Source of the DNA: Dokdonella_A soli
GTDB lineage: Bacteria; Pseudomonadota; Gammaproteobacteria; Xanthomonadales; Rhodanobacteraceae
Length of the DNA stretch: 64,000 bases
Assembly: GCF_039523175.1 (NCBI RefSeq)
Contig: NZ_BAAAEU010000024.1
Location: 62,001-126,000 of the forward strand
Direction: 5' to 3'
Shown here: in pieces, positions 44,389-52,919 of the stretch
How the letters are laid out: each line of letters opens with the position of its first letter
How positions within the stretch are numbered: the first letter of the stretch is position 1
Notes under the pieces: generated by a model
Databases searched by the model: none
What the model saw: only the letters and a program-made list of their open reading frames with translations
What the model was told of the DNA's origin: nothing
Translations under genes and position numbers: made by a program

Positions 44389-45587
44389 TTGACGGAGCCC
44401 CGGTTCACTTCCGCCCACAACGTCGAGCTCATGCCGAACAGCTTGATGAAGCCCTCCGCCTCGGCCACGCCCCAGTCCGCCGCCTGCGCATAGGTCGCGC
44501 CCTTCGCGTTGAGGATGTGCTTCGACTCGATCGCGACCGCGTTGACGACTCCGCCGCTGGTCTCCAGCATCACTTCGCCATTGACCATCGCCTGGCTTGA
44601 TTGCAGGAATGCCTCGAGGTCGGTCTTCAGCGGGTCGTGGAAGAAACCTTCATAGACCAGCTCGACCCACTTGCGCGCGACTTCGGGCTTGAAGCGGTTC
44701 TGCTGCTTGGAGAGCACCGCTTCTTCCAGTGCTCGGTGCGCGGTCAGCAGCGCGGTCAGGCCCGGCGCTTCGAAGATGATGCGTCCCTTGAGGCCGATCG
44801 TGGTGTCGCCGGTGTACAGGCCACGACCGACACCATATTGCGCGAACAGGCCGTTGAGCTTAGCCAGCATCGTGTGGCCGGCGATCTTTTCAGCGTCCAG
44901 CGCGACGGCCTCGCCGTGCTCGAAGCTGATCTTCACGCGCAGCGGCTGCGACGGCCATTCCGCACGCGGCTTGCACCAGCCGCGCACACCCTCGCCGGGC
45001 GCCTGCCAGCGGTCGATCTCGCCGCCGGACATCGTGAGTCCGAGCAGGTTCTCGTTGATCGTGTACGCCTTCTGCTTGGCGCGCACGCCGAAGCCGCGCT
45101 CCTCGAGGTACTTCTGCTCGTAGGCGCGGACCTCGGTGTGTTCCTTCTGGATCTCGCGGATCGGCGCGACGATCGTGTAGTCACCGAGTGCCTTGACAGC
45201 GAGGTCGAAACGCACCTGGTCATTGCCCATGCCGGTGCAGCCGTGCGCGATCGCCTTGGTGCCGAGCTCGGCCGCGCGCTTCAGCGCCGCCTCGACGATC
45301 AGGTAGCGGTCCGACACCAGCAGCGGATACTGGCCCTGGTAGCCCTCGCCGGCCCAGACGAACGGTTTGACGAAGTCGCTCCAGATCGCCGGGCCGCCGT
45401 CGACGGTGACGTGCGAGGCGACACCCAGTTCCTCCGCGCGCTGCTCGATGAACGCACGCTCTTCCGCGTCCACGCCGCCGGTATCGGCGAACACGGTATG
45501 CACGCTCCAGCCGCGCTCCTTGAGATAAGGCACGCAGAAGCTGGTGTCGAGGCCGCCGGAGAAGGCAAGAACGATGGATTTGCTCAT
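44385..45587 (-). CDS. argG: argininosuccinate synthase
   Basis: ATP-dependent joining of citrulline and aspartate; 400 residues. The N-type ATP pyrophosphatase loop is AFSGGLDTS, and HGCTGMGNDQVRFDLA and YTGDTTIGLKGRI match the family. The start MSKSIVLAFSGG is clear. It follows argF' after a 65-bp gap containing a GGTGGGC/GCCCACC hairpin, and its stop overlaps the argE' start by four bases. Confidence 0.96.
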   Translation of the reverse strand: MSKSIVLAFSGGLDTSFCVPYLKERGWSVHTVFADTGGVDAEERAFIEQRAEELGVASHVTVDGGPAIWSDFVKPFVWAGEGYQGQYPLLVSDRYLIVEAALKRAAELGTKAIAHGCTGMGNDQVRFDLAVKALGDYTIVAPIREIQKEHTEVRAYEQKYLEERGFGVRAKQKAYTINENLLGLTMSGGEIDRWQAPGEGVRGWCKPRAEWPSQPLRVKISFEHGEAVALDAEKIAGHTMLAKLNGLFAQYGVGRGLYTGDTTIGLKGRIIFEAPGLTALLTAHRALEEAVLSKQQNRFKPEVARKWVELVYEGFFHDPLKTDLEAFLQSSQAMVNGEVMLETSGGVVNAVAIESKHILNAKGATYAQAADWGVAEAEGFIKLFGMSSTLWAEVNRGSVK

Positions 45588-45601
45588 TTCGATTCTCGTA
45601 A

Positions 45602-45620
45602 GGTGGGCCTCGGCCCACCG
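45602..45620. repeat. small palindrome between argF' and argG
   Basis: GGTGGGCCTCGGCCCACC forms a 7-bp GC stem with a short loop in the 65-bp spacer. It is a common intergenic palindrome type and could adjust the ratio of argF' to argG mRNA. No T-run follows it on either strand. Confidence 0.55.
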
Positions 45621-45652
45621 TGGTAGTGGAATGGATGGGGTGGCTGAAGCCC

Positions 45653-46657
45653 CTACGACACCAGCGCCGCCATCACCGCCTTCTGCACGTGCAGCCGGTT
45701 CTCGGCCTCGTCGATCGCGATGCAGGCGGGTGAATCCATCACCGCGTCGGTGGCCTTGACGTTGCGGCGCAGCGGCAAGCAGTGGCTGAACACGCCATGG
45801 TCGGTCAGCGCCATCTTGGCTTCGTCGACGATGAAGTGCTTGTGCGCATCGCGGATCGGCTTTTCATCAGCCCAGCGACCGAAGTACGGCAGTGCGCCCC
45901 AGCTTTTCGCATAGACGACATGCGCGCCGCGGTACGCGCTCTGTGGATCGTGGCTGATCGTCAGCGACCCGCCGTTCTCGGCGACATTCGCCCGTGCGAA
46001 ATCCATGTAACGCGAATCCAGCACGTACTCTGGCGTCGGGCACAGCAGGGTCACGTCCATGCCGTAGCGCGTGGCGATCTGCAGCGCGGAGTTCGCCACC
46101 GCGGTGTTCAGCGGGCGCGGGTGGTAGGTCCAGGTCAACACGTATTTCTTTCCGTGCAGGTCCCTGCCGAAGCGCTCCTGCAGCGCCTGGATATGCGCAA
46201 GCTCCTGGCATGGATGGGTGATCGTTTCCATGTTGATCACAGGCACGGTCGCGTACTTCGCGAACGCATGGATCACGCGGTCCTGGCGATCGATCGACCA
46301 GTCCTGGAATTTCGGAAACGCGCGCACGGCGATCAGGTCGACATAACGAGAAAGCACACGCGCGACTTCGGCCACGTGTTCCTCGGTCTCGCCGTCCATG
46401 ACCGAACCGACATCGAATTCGATCGGCCACGCGTCCTTGCCTGGTGCCAGCACGACGGCGTGACCGCCGAGCTGGAACGCACCCAGCTCGAAGCTCGTGC
46501 GCGTGCGCATCGAGGGATTGAAGAACAGCAGCGCGATCGACTTGCCTTCGAGCTGACGACCGGCCTTCGAGCGCTTGAACGCCGCCGCCTGGTCGAGCAG
46601 CGCGTCGAGATCGGCGCGGGACCAGTCCTGGGTACTGAGAAAATGGCGTAGCGTCAT
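45653..46657 (-). CDS. argF': N-acetyl-L-ornithine transcarbamylase (ArgF', AOTCase)
   Basis: Carbamoylates N-acetylornithine (not ornithine) to N-acetylcitrulline. The product is 334 residues. FFNPSMRTRTSFELGAFQLG is the carbamoyl-phosphate loop; DAWPIEFDVGSVMDGETEEH contains E92, which in the Xanthomonas enzyme selects acetylornithine over succinylornithine. HCLPLRRNVK ends at K301, equal to the carboxylated Lys302 of that enzyme. TITHPCQELAH and KSWGALPYFG also agree. AGGAA precedes the ATG. It is the first gene of the arg operon, and the leader before it carries a candidate attenuator. Confidence 0.95.
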   Translation of the reverse strand: MTLRHFLSTQDWSRADLDALLDQAAAFKRSKAGRQLEGKSIALLFFNPSMRTRTSFELGAFQLGGHAVVLAPGKDAWPIEFDVGSVMDGETEEHVAEVARVLSRYVDLIAVRAFPKFQDWSIDRQDRVIHAFAKYATVPVINMETITHPCQELAHIQALQERFGRDLHGKKYVLTWTYHPRPLNTAVANSALQIATRYGMDVTLLCPTPEYVLDSRYMDFARANVAENGGSLTISHDPQSAYRGAHVVYAKSWGALPYFGRWADEKPIRDAHKHFIVDEAKMALTDHGVFSHCLPLRRNVKATDAVMDSPACIAIDEAENRLHVQKAVMAALVS

Positions 46658-46701
46658 CGAGGGTTCCTGTTGTTTCGTCGAAGATCAGGCCGGAAAAAGC
46701 T

Positions 46702-46735
46702 CAAAAACAAAAACCCGGCGCTCGGGCCGGGTTTT
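46702..46735 (-). terminator. intrinsic terminator in the argF' leader (candidate attenuator)
   Basis: On the minus strand AAAACCCGGC and GCCGGGTTTT form a perfect 10-bp stem with loop CCGAGC, followed by TTGTTTTTG. It lies about 45 nt upstream of the argF' start, so it would cut off the operon unless bypassed. A competing GCCGGGT at 46770-46776, spanning the stop of a short Arg-rich frame, could pair with its 5' arm. Confidence 0.7.
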
Positions 46736-46961
46736 ATAGTCGAAGCGTATTGAAGACGCGCGACAGCCTACCCGGCGGAATGGCGGGGTTCCGGTCGGCG
46801 CGCGCGCGAAGTCATGCCAGCGGCCATGCGGGCGCTGGTGACAATCTGCGGCTGGGCGGCGACTCTGGACATCGGGCTGGTCGTAGGGGGAAACAAAACG
46901 GAAACGCAACTTACCGGCAAACGTGACGCAGTGCAATATGCGGTTCGCGCGAGCATCTAAA
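46736..46961 (-). promoter_or_regulatory. arg operon leader region with a short Arg-rich frame
   Basis: No ordinary gene is present between the terminator of the glycine-zipper gene and argF'. A frame at 46872-46768 (34 codons, minus strand) or its last 15 codons from ATG 46815 (MTSRARRPEPRHSAG) contains four Arg codons near its stop. No strong ribosome site precedes either start. The operon promoter must lie in this stretch, but I see only weak candidates such as TTGCAC-17-TAAGTT. Confidence 0.4.
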
Positions 46962-46988
46962 GCAAAACGACCAGGCAGTGCCTGGTCG
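46962..46988 (-). terminator. intrinsic terminator of the glycine-zipper gene
   Basis: ACGACCAGG and CCTGGTCGT form the stem around CACTG on the minus strand, followed by TTTTGC. It lies about 30 bp after the stop at 47018. Confidence 0.8.
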
Positions 46989-47017
46989 TCATTCCTACCG
47001 CGAACCCAAGTGTGAGG

Positions 47018-47557
47018 TCACTCGGCCGGTTCGATGCTCACGCGCACGCGCAGGCGGTCACCCGGATCGTAATTCAGGCGCGACATATAGACGTCGCCGC
47101 GATAGCGGTACTGCACGTCGTAGGCAACGATCCGACGCTCGTCGGCCATGTCCTGGACGACCCGGCAATGACGCTCCGTATCGGTGTAGTAGCGATCATC
47201 GCCCTTCGCGACGTTGTTACCGACCGCGCCGCCGACGACCGCACCGGCGACCGTCGCCGCCTTGCGACCGTCGCCCTTGCCGACCGTACTGCCGAGCACG
47301 CCGCCGACGATGGCACCGAGCACGGTGCCGGCTGCGCGATTGCCATTGTCGACGTGGCGTTCGACAGGCACGTCCGCACATTCCTCGCGGGGAGCGCTGG
47401 TCTGCACGCGGTCATAGATCGGGTCGACGCGCAGCACGTCGGCCCACGCCACCTTCACGTTGTCCGGCGGGCCGCCGCGGTCGTAGCCGCGATCCTGTGC
47501 GCTGGCCTGGGTTCCCACCAGGAGCAGCGCGAGTGCCACGAAAACCATCACTTTCAT
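47018..47557 (-). CDS. glycine-zipper 2TM envelope protein
   Basis: A 179-residue exported protein. The signal peptide (about 1-22, MKVMVFVALALLLVGTQASA) is followed by a short linker and a glycine-zipper helix pair (NRAAGTVLGAIVGGVLGSTV and AATVAGAVVGGAVGNNVAKG) of the Rick_17kDa_Anti/2TM type, then a basic C-terminal domain (YDVQYRYRGDVYMSRLNYDP). Such proteins sit at the outer membrane or periplasm; the function is unclear. GGAGGC precedes the ATG at 47557. It is divergent from cysS and has its own terminator. Confidence 0.82.
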   Translation of the reverse strand: MKVMVFVALALLLVGTQASAQDRGYDRGGPPDNVKVAWADVLRVDPIYDRVQTSAPREECADVPVERHVDNGNRAAGTVLGAIVGGVLGSTVGKGDGRKAATVAGAVVGGAVGNNVAKGDDRYYTDTERHCRVVQDMADERRIVAYDVQYRYRGDVYMSRLNYDPGDRLRVRVSIEPAE

Positions 47558-47777
47558 CACAGCCTCCAAACTTGAAACCGCCACGCTGCGCCGGTCGATG
47601 CCGGTCTGGTCACGCGCGCAGTTCCTGCAAATTCGCGACGATTACAGCATCCGATCGCTGAACCCAACCCTAAGCCCACCTCCGCATAACCCCTTCCATG
47701 CGTTCAGAAAAGTCGCCGTTCCGGCAGAGGGCGCAGGCTCCTCCTGCTATCATCGAAGACCGCAGAGGCCAGCCCTG

Positions 47778-49229
47778 ATGCAACTGAGACTCCATAACAG
47801 CCTGACCCGTCGCACCGAGGATTTCGTCCCCGCCGACCCCGAGCGCGTGACGATGTACGTCTGCGGCCCGACCGTCTACAACTACGTGCATATCGGCAAT
47901 GCGCGCCCGCCGGTCGTGTTCGGCCTGCTCGCGCGGCTGTTGAAGCGGCGTTATCCGAACGTGGTCTACGCGCGCAACATTACCGACGTCGACGACAAGA
48001 TCAATACAGCCGCCAAGGATGCCGGCGTGCCGATCGACGCGATCACCTCGCGCTTCGCCGCCGCCTACGTCGCGGACATGGCCCGGCTCGGCGCGGACAT
48101 GCCGGACGTCGCGCCGCACGCAACCGGGCACATCAGCCAGATCGTCGCGATGTGCGAGCGCCTGATCGCGAATGGCCACGCCTACGCGGCCGAGGGCCAC
48201 GTGCTGTTCGACGTCGCGAGCTTCGCCGAGTACGGCCGCCTGTCCGGCCGCTCGACCGAGGACATGATCGCCGGCGCCCGCGTCGAGGTCGCGCCGTACA
48301 AGAAGAACCCGGCCGACTTCGTGCTCTGGAAGCCGTCGACGCCGGACCTGCCCGGCTGGAACAGCCCGTGGGGCCGCGGCCGCCCCGGCTGGCATATCGA
48401 GTGCTCGGCCATGGCCGAGGCCCACCTCGGCGAGACGATCGACATCCACGCCGGCGGCAACGACCTGATGTTCCCGCACCACGAGAACGAGATCGCGCAG
48501 AGCACCTGCGCGCACGGCGGCAAGGTGTTCGCGCGCTACTGGCTGCACAACGGCATGCTGACCTTCGACGGGCGCAAGATGTCGAAGTCGCTCGGCAACG
48601 TGCTGATGCTGCACGAACTGCTGGAGAAGTACCCGGCCGAGGTGCTGCGCTTCCTGCTGCTGAAGGCGCACTACCGGCAGCCATTGGACTGGTCGGACAC
48701 GGCGCTGCAGCAGGCACGCGCGACCCTGGATGGCTGGTACGGCGTGCTGCGCGACCTGGCCGACGTCGAGGTCGACGCGGCCGATTGCGCGGTGCCTGCC
48801 GACCTCGAAGCAGCCCTGCTCGATGACCTCAATACACCCGAGGCCTTCGCGGCGATCGCGCGCCTTGCCAATGCCGCCCGTGCAGCCGACACGTCCACAG
48901 CGAAGCACGCCGCCAAGGCGGCCCTTCTCGGTGCAGGCGAGATGCTCGGCATCCTGCGGCAGGACCCGGAGCACTGGTTCAAGCAGGATCTGCAGCACGT
49001 GGATTTTCGGGGAAATGACTCCATATCCGCAGATGCACAGGCTGACACGGCAGTCCTGAAGGTCAAGGAGATCGATCGCTTGATCGCAGCGCGCGACGAA
49101 GCGCGCAAGGCGCGCAACTTCGCCGAGGCCGATCGCATCCGTGACCAGCTCGCCGCCATGGGCATTGTGATCGAGGACAGCGTCCACGGAACACGTTGGA
49201 AAGTCGTGAACAATGAATGCACTGCTTGA
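47778..49229 (+). CDS. cysS: cysteinyl-tRNA synthetase
   Basis: Charges tRNA-Cys; class I, 483 residues. The HIGH motif is YNYVHIGNARP, KMSKS is GRKMSKSLGN, and zinc ligands include the Cys in MYVCGPTVYN and IECSAMAEAHLG. The DALR-type C-terminal domain follows. The ATG at 47778 (MQLRLHNSLTRR) has AGAGG upstream; the frame extends to 47598 without similarity. Its 3' end overlaps sufE by 17 bp. Confidence 0.96.
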   Translation: MQLRLHNSLTRRTEDFVPADPERVTMYVCGPTVYNYVHIGNARPPVVFGLLARLLKRRYPNVVYARNITDVDDKINTAAKDAGVPIDAITSRFAAAYVADMARLGADMPDVAPHATGHISQIVAMCERLIANGHAYAAEGHVLFDVASFAEYGRLSGRSTEDMIAGARVEVAPYKKNPADFVLWKPSTPDLPGWNSPWGRGRPGWHIECSAMAEAHLGETIDIHAGGNDLMFPHHENEIAQSTCAHGGKVFARYWLHNGMLTFDGRKMSKSLGNVLMLHELLEKYPAEVLRFLLLKAHYRQPLDWSDTALQQARATLDGWYGVLRDLADVEVDAADCAVPADLEAALLDDLNTPEAFAAIARLANAARAADTSTAKHAAKAALLGAGEMLGILRQDPEHWFKQDLQHVDFRGNDSISADAQADTAVLKVKEIDRLIAARDEARKARNFAEADRIRDQLAAMGIVIEDSVHGTRWKVVNNECTA

Positions 49230-49656
49230 CTCCGTCGACACCAGCGCCGAACAGGCGCAGGCCACGATCGCCGACGAATTCGCGTTCTTCGGCGACTGGA
49301 CCGAACGTTACCAGTACCTGATCGACCTCGGCCGCAAGCTGCCGCCGTTTCCGGACTCGCTGAAGACCGAGGAACGCAAGGTGCACGGTTGCCAGTCGCA
49401 GGTCTGGCTGCTGCCGAGCGGCGACGCGCGGCGGCTGGATTTCCAGGCGACCAGCGATTCATCGATCGTGTCCGGCCTGATCGCATTGCTGCTGCGGGTG
49501 TACTCGGGCCGCTCCGCGCAGGAGATTCTCGCGACCGAGCCCCGCTTCATTGAAGCGATCGGCCTCGCCAAGCATCTGTCACCGACCCGCTCGAACGGAC
49601 TCGCCGCGATGCTCGCGACGATCAAGCAGTACGCGCGCGAGGCGCTCGCGCACTGA
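49213..49656 (+). CDS. sufE: SufE family sulfur acceptor
   Basis: Accepts sulfane sulfur from a cysteine desulfurase (SufS or CsdA) for Fe-S cluster assembly; 147 residues. The acceptor Cys is in KVHGCQSQVWL, and FPDSLKTEERK and LLLRVYSGRSAQEI match the family. It starts inside the end of cysS, so the two cysteine-using functions are translationally coupled. The rest of the suf operon is not here. Confidence 0.92.
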   Translation: MNALLDSVDTSAEQAQATIADEFAFFGDWTERYQYLIDLGRKLPPFPDSLKTEERKVHGCQSQVWLLPSGDARRLDFQATSDSSIVSGLIALLLRVYSGRSAQEILATEPRFIEAIGLAKHLSPTRSNGLAAMLATIKQYAREALAH

Positions 49657-49734
49657 TCGGAAGCGGCGCCGCTCGAGCTTTCGGCTCCTTCCATCGCTGC
49701 GCTCCGGACCGCTCGCCGTCAAACCCGCCGACGC

Positions 49735-50631
49735 CTATCCGCCGCGGCGCTCGGCAATACGCGCACGAGCGCGCTGCAAGGCTCCGTCCAACAAGCGATC
49801 GCTGCGGCTGCGCCGATACTCGAGCCAGGCACGCAGCAGGCTGGCAAGCATCAGCGGGATCCAGATCAGGGTTGCCAGCGGCCACACGTTGACGTCCTGG
49901 CAAATTCCCGTCCAGAGGTCGCAGCGCGTTACCGTGCCGAAACGAAGGAGCGTTTCAAGTCCGCGCGTGAACAAGGCCCAGGCAGCGACACCGAGCAGGA
50001 TGGGCAACGTCAGGTCGAGCACGATGGCCCACCACGGCATCACCAGTACCGTGACCAGAAGACCGAAAAGGAAACGCTGGGAAGAGCCGGCCAGCAGCAG
50101 GGCCATCACCAGGCTGACCAGACCGCGCTTGATCAGCCATGGCAGGTGGCTGGCCAACCATTGAAGGAATCCACCGGCCGCCACCAGCGTGGCTGGGGGC
50201 TGCTCCACGAGCTGCACGGAGCGCTCGACCAGCGCATCGACGGCATGCCCACCGATCGCGCCCAGTCCGCGGCTGATCGCACCGGCCGTGGTCGTGGCAG
50301 CCGCCAGCGCGTCGCCAGGCTCTTCGGGGGGCATTCGCCGGGCGTTTGGAAACATCGGCTCACCCCGCCACGCGGCGGCTGTCCGGGCCACACGTCGGGG
50401 TTCGAATACGAGGAAGGCCACGCCCGCAACCATCCACCAGAAGGCCAGCGCAAATTCGCTGGCACGATGCAGGTGCCGGTCGATGTCCACGTCCGCCGCA
50501 CCTGCCGACAACGGTTCGATGTGATCGACGAGGCCTGAGCCGGGCGGCAGCAACAACGGAAACGTCTGAATGAGCACCGGCCAGCACAGGATCAACAGGA
50601 CGGTGAAAGCGGCGAAAACCAGACTGCGCAT
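49735..50631 (-). CDS. multi-pass membrane protein of unknown function
   Basis: A 298-residue protein I do not recognise. Hydrophobic segments lie at about 4-28, 62-80, 167-186, 188-222 (probably two) and 250-270, with a soluble region at about 85-160 rich in Ala and Gly (GDALAAATTTAGAISRGLGA). The C-terminus is basic (EYRRSRSDRLLDGALQRARA). It starts three bases after the panE stop, so it belongs to the pilZ-panE end of the operon. Confidence 0.65.
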   Translation of the reverse strand: MRSLVFAAFTVLLILCWPVLIQTFPLLLPPGSGLVDHIEPLSAGAADVDIDRHLHRASEFALAFWWMVAGVAFLVFEPRRVARTAAAWRGEPMFPNARRMPPEEPGDALAAATTTAGAISRGLGAIGGHAVDALVERSVQLVEQPPATLVAAGGFLQWLASHLPWLIKRGLVSLVMALLLAGSSQRFLFGLLVTVLVMPWWAIVLDLTLPILLGVAAWALFTRGLETLLRFGTVTRCDLWTGICQDVNVWPLATLIWIPLMLASLLRAWLEYRRSRSDRLLDGALQRARARIAERRGG

Positions 50632-50634
50632 GGA

Positions 50635-51564
50635 TCAGTGTCCGATCGCCGCTGCCTGCGACAACTCGTGGACACGCACATGCGCGAGCGCTGCAGCGAG
50701 CAGCGGCGTGTCGAGAGCATGCGCCCATGCGCGTTCACGCAGGTCGCCGAGAATATGTTCGCATTCGGTGCGTGCACCGCGTTCGACGTCTCGCAACATC
50801 GACGCCTTCAGCGGCGAACCCGGCATCGTCAGGATGCGCTCGGCCTCGGCCATCGCGACCGCCGACGGAGCATGGCCGCAACGCTGCGCGGTTTCCGCGC
50901 ATTCGGCATACAGACGGCGCGCCAGTTCGACGCCCTCGGGACTCGCGACGATCTCGCCGACCGAGCCGCGCAGCAGGCAAGTCAGTCCCGCAAGGGCCGC
51001 AATGAAGACGAACTTGTCCCACATTGCCGCCAGGATGTCATTGCGTTCGATGACATTCGCACCCAGCTTGCGGAGGCCGGCGCTCGTGACCGCCGGCACC
51101 GGCGAGGCCGGATCGCGGCTGCCGAAGGTCAGTCGATCCAGTGTCCCGAACTGGCGGATCGCGCCGTCGGCATCGAGCGTCACGGAGATATGGCAGAGGC
51201 CGCCCAGCACACGCGCCGGGCCGAAAGCGGCATCGAGCATGTCGAGTTGGCGCAATCCATTCAACAGGGGCAGCACTCGAGTATCGGCGCCGACCGCGGG
51301 AGCCATCGCAGCGATCGCCGAAGCGAGGTCGTAGGCCTTGCACGACAGCAGGACCAGGTCATGGCGCGCGCCCGGCGCGATTTCGGTGACTGCGGTGATG
51401 GGTTGTGCGAAAACACCGGCGTCACTGCGCAGGCGCAAACCCGTTTCAGCAAGCAATGCCGCGCGGGCCGGACGCACCAGGAACGCGACGTCGTGTCCCG
51501 CCTCGATCAGGCGCGCGCCGTAATAGCCGCCGATCGCGCCCGCACCGAGGATCAGGACGCGCAT
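50635..51564 (-). CDS. panE: 2-dehydropantoate 2-reductase (ketopantoate reductase family)
   Basis: NADPH-dependent reduction of ketopantoate to pantoate for coenzyme A synthesis, or a related ApbA-family reaction; 309 residues. The Rossmann motif is VLILGAGAIGGYYGARLIEA, the catalytic Lys is in LLSCKAYD, and WDKFVFIAALAGLTCLLRGS and the later SPLKASMLRDVERG match the family. It starts 9 bases after the pilZ stop. CoA demand links it loosely to the fatty-acid genes upstream. Confidence 0.9.
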   Translation of the reverse strand: MRVLILGAGAIGGYYGARLIEAGHDVAFLVRPARAALLAETGLRLRSDAGVFAQPITAVTEIAPGARHDLVLLSCKAYDLASAIAAMAPAVGADTRVLPLLNGLRQLDMLDAAFGPARVLGGLCHISVTLDADGAIRQFGTLDRLTFGSRDPASPVPAVTSAGLRKLGANVIERNDILAAMWDKFVFIAALAGLTCLLRGSVGEIVASPEGVELARRLYAECAETAQRCGHAPSAVAMAEAERILTMPGSPLKASMLRDVERGARTECEHILGDLRERAWAHALDTPLLAAALAHVRVHELSQAAAIGH

Positions 51565-51573
51565 GCGGACCGC

Positions 51574-51939
51574 CTACATCGTGTGGGTCGGGCGTTCCTG
51601 GGTCAGGATGCCGGCCAGGATCGATTCGATCTTGGTGCGCGCAGCCTCGCCGTCGGAGGAATCGTTGAACTGCACGCCGATGCCGGCCATGCGGTTGCCC
51701 TGCGCACCGGACGGCGTGATCCAGACGACCTTGCCGGCGACCGGCAGGCGGTCCTTCTCGTCCATCAGCGAGAGCAGGATAAACACCTCGTCGCCGAGGC
51801 TGTAGCGCTTCGCGGTCGGCACGAACAGGCCGCCGCCGCGCACGAACGGCATGTAGGCGTTGAACAACGCGCCCTTGTCCTTGATCGCGAGCGACAGGAT
51901 GCCCTGTCGCGGTGCTCCGCCCGATGCCGGCGTGGCCAT
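51574..51939 (-). CDS. pilZ: type IV pilus assembly protein PilZ
   Basis: A 121-residue PilZ-domain protein. ILSLAIKDKGALFNAYMPFV and GGLFVPT match the type IV pilus PilZ group, and VAGKVVWITPSGAQGNRMAG and IGVQF form the barrel. The RxxxR motif that binds c-di-GMP in most PilZ domains is absent, as expected for this group, which acts through FimX/PilB contacts. GGAGAGAG precedes the ATG at 51939. Placement after holB is typical of Xanthomonas and Pseudomonas. Confidence 0.92.
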   Translation of the reverse strand: MATPASGGAPRQGILSLAIKDKGALFNAYMPFVRGGGLFVPTAKRYSLGDEVFILLSLMDEKDRLPVAGKVVWITPSGAQGNRMAGIGVQFNDSSDGEAARTKIESILAGILTQERPTHTM

Positions 51940-51941
51940 GT

Positions 51942-52919
51942 CTACTCTCTCCGTGCAGTGGTTTCCCCCGACTGCCACGCGCGCAGCAGATCGAGCAGGA
52001 CCAGATCGATGCGCAGCGTCGTCGCGAGCAGGCCGCGCGCACGATTGGCGCGGCCGGACCACGCCGCTAGCTTCGGGATTTCGTCGCGCGCGGTCAAGCC
52101 GAGCGCACCACTGCCCCCTAGGGCGAGGCTGCGCGCCTCGTCGCGCGCCAGTCCTGCAGCGAACCAGAGCCGTACGTCCGGACGATCCGCGGCCCAGCGC
52201 TCGGCGACTTCGGATGCCGTCCGGCGTCCACGCACAAGGGCGGCGAGATCTTCCGCGCAGGCCTTGCGCACCGTGATCGTCTCGTCGGCAAGCCAGCCGA
52301 GCGCCAGCCCCGGGTTGCCGAGGCTGGCGTCGAGCGCGGCCGCGGCCTGCGCCGGCTCGATGCGCTGCGCGCGCAGCCACGCGATCGATTCCTCGCGCGT
52401 CGGCGGCCGGATCTTGATGCGTTGGCAACGGCTGCGGATCGTCGCCGGCAGGCGTGCGGGATCGTCGGCGATCAGCATGATGATCGTCGCGGAAGCCGGC
52501 TCCTCGAGGGTTTTCAGCAAAGCATTGGCCGCGCTCGCATTGAGGCGGTCGGCCGGATCAATCAGAGCAATCTGCAGGCCGCCGAACTGGCTCGACATCG
52601 CGAGCCGCTGCGAGAGCGCGCGCATCTGGTCGATCGTGATCTCGGTGCGCGGCTTGCCGTCGTCACGCAGTTCGAAGGTGACGCGCACGAGGTCCGGATG
52701 CGAGCCGGCGGCGACCAGCTGGCAGGCACGACACACGCCACAGGCATGACCATCGGCCGTGCGCTGCGTGCACAGCGCGGCGGCGACCAGCGCATCGGCG
52801 AGTGCGCGCTTGCCGAAACCGGCCGGCGCCGCAAACAGCAAGCCGTGATGCAGGCGCTGCTCCGCCAGCGCACCGGCGAGCACGCGCCAGGATTCCGCAA
52901 GCCAAGCCTGCAGGCTCAT
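51942..52919 (-). CDS. holB: DNA polymerase III subunit delta'
   Basis: Clamp-loader subunit of the replicative polymerase; 325 residues. It has a degenerate P-loop (APAGFGKRAL), a Cys-rich zinc site (CGVCRACQL), the AAA+ segment DRLNASAANALLKTLEEP and the SRC motif (IRSRCQRI). Its ATG overlaps the tmk stop by four bases, and its stop lies two bases before the pilZ start. Confidence 0.94.
   Translation of the reverse strand: MSLQAWLAESWRVLAGALAEQRLHHGLLFAAPAGFGKRALADALVAAALCTQRTADGHACGVCRACQLVAAGSHPDLVRVTFELRDDGKPRTEITIDQMRALSQRLAMSSQFGGLQIALIDPADRLNASAANALLKTLEEPASATIIMLIADDPARLPATIRSRCQRIKIRPPTREESIAWLRAQRIEPAQAAAALDASLGNPGLALGWLADETITVRKACAEDLAALVRGRRTASEVAERWAADRPDVRLWFAAGLARDEARSLALGGSGALGLTARDEIPKLAAWSGRANRARGLLATTLRIDLVLLDLLRAWQSGETTARRE

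Noticed and set aside
45653..46657. Calling this gene an ordinary ornithine carbamoyltransferase.
   Set aside because: E92 and the overall sequence match N-acetylornithine transcarbamylase, and the downstream deacetylase matches the acetylcitrulline enzyme.
46685..46956. Open frames of 62 and 83 codons upstream of argF' as ordinary genes.
   Set aside because: No ribosome sites or family features; they run through the terminator. Only the short Arg-rich part is kept as a leader hypothesis.
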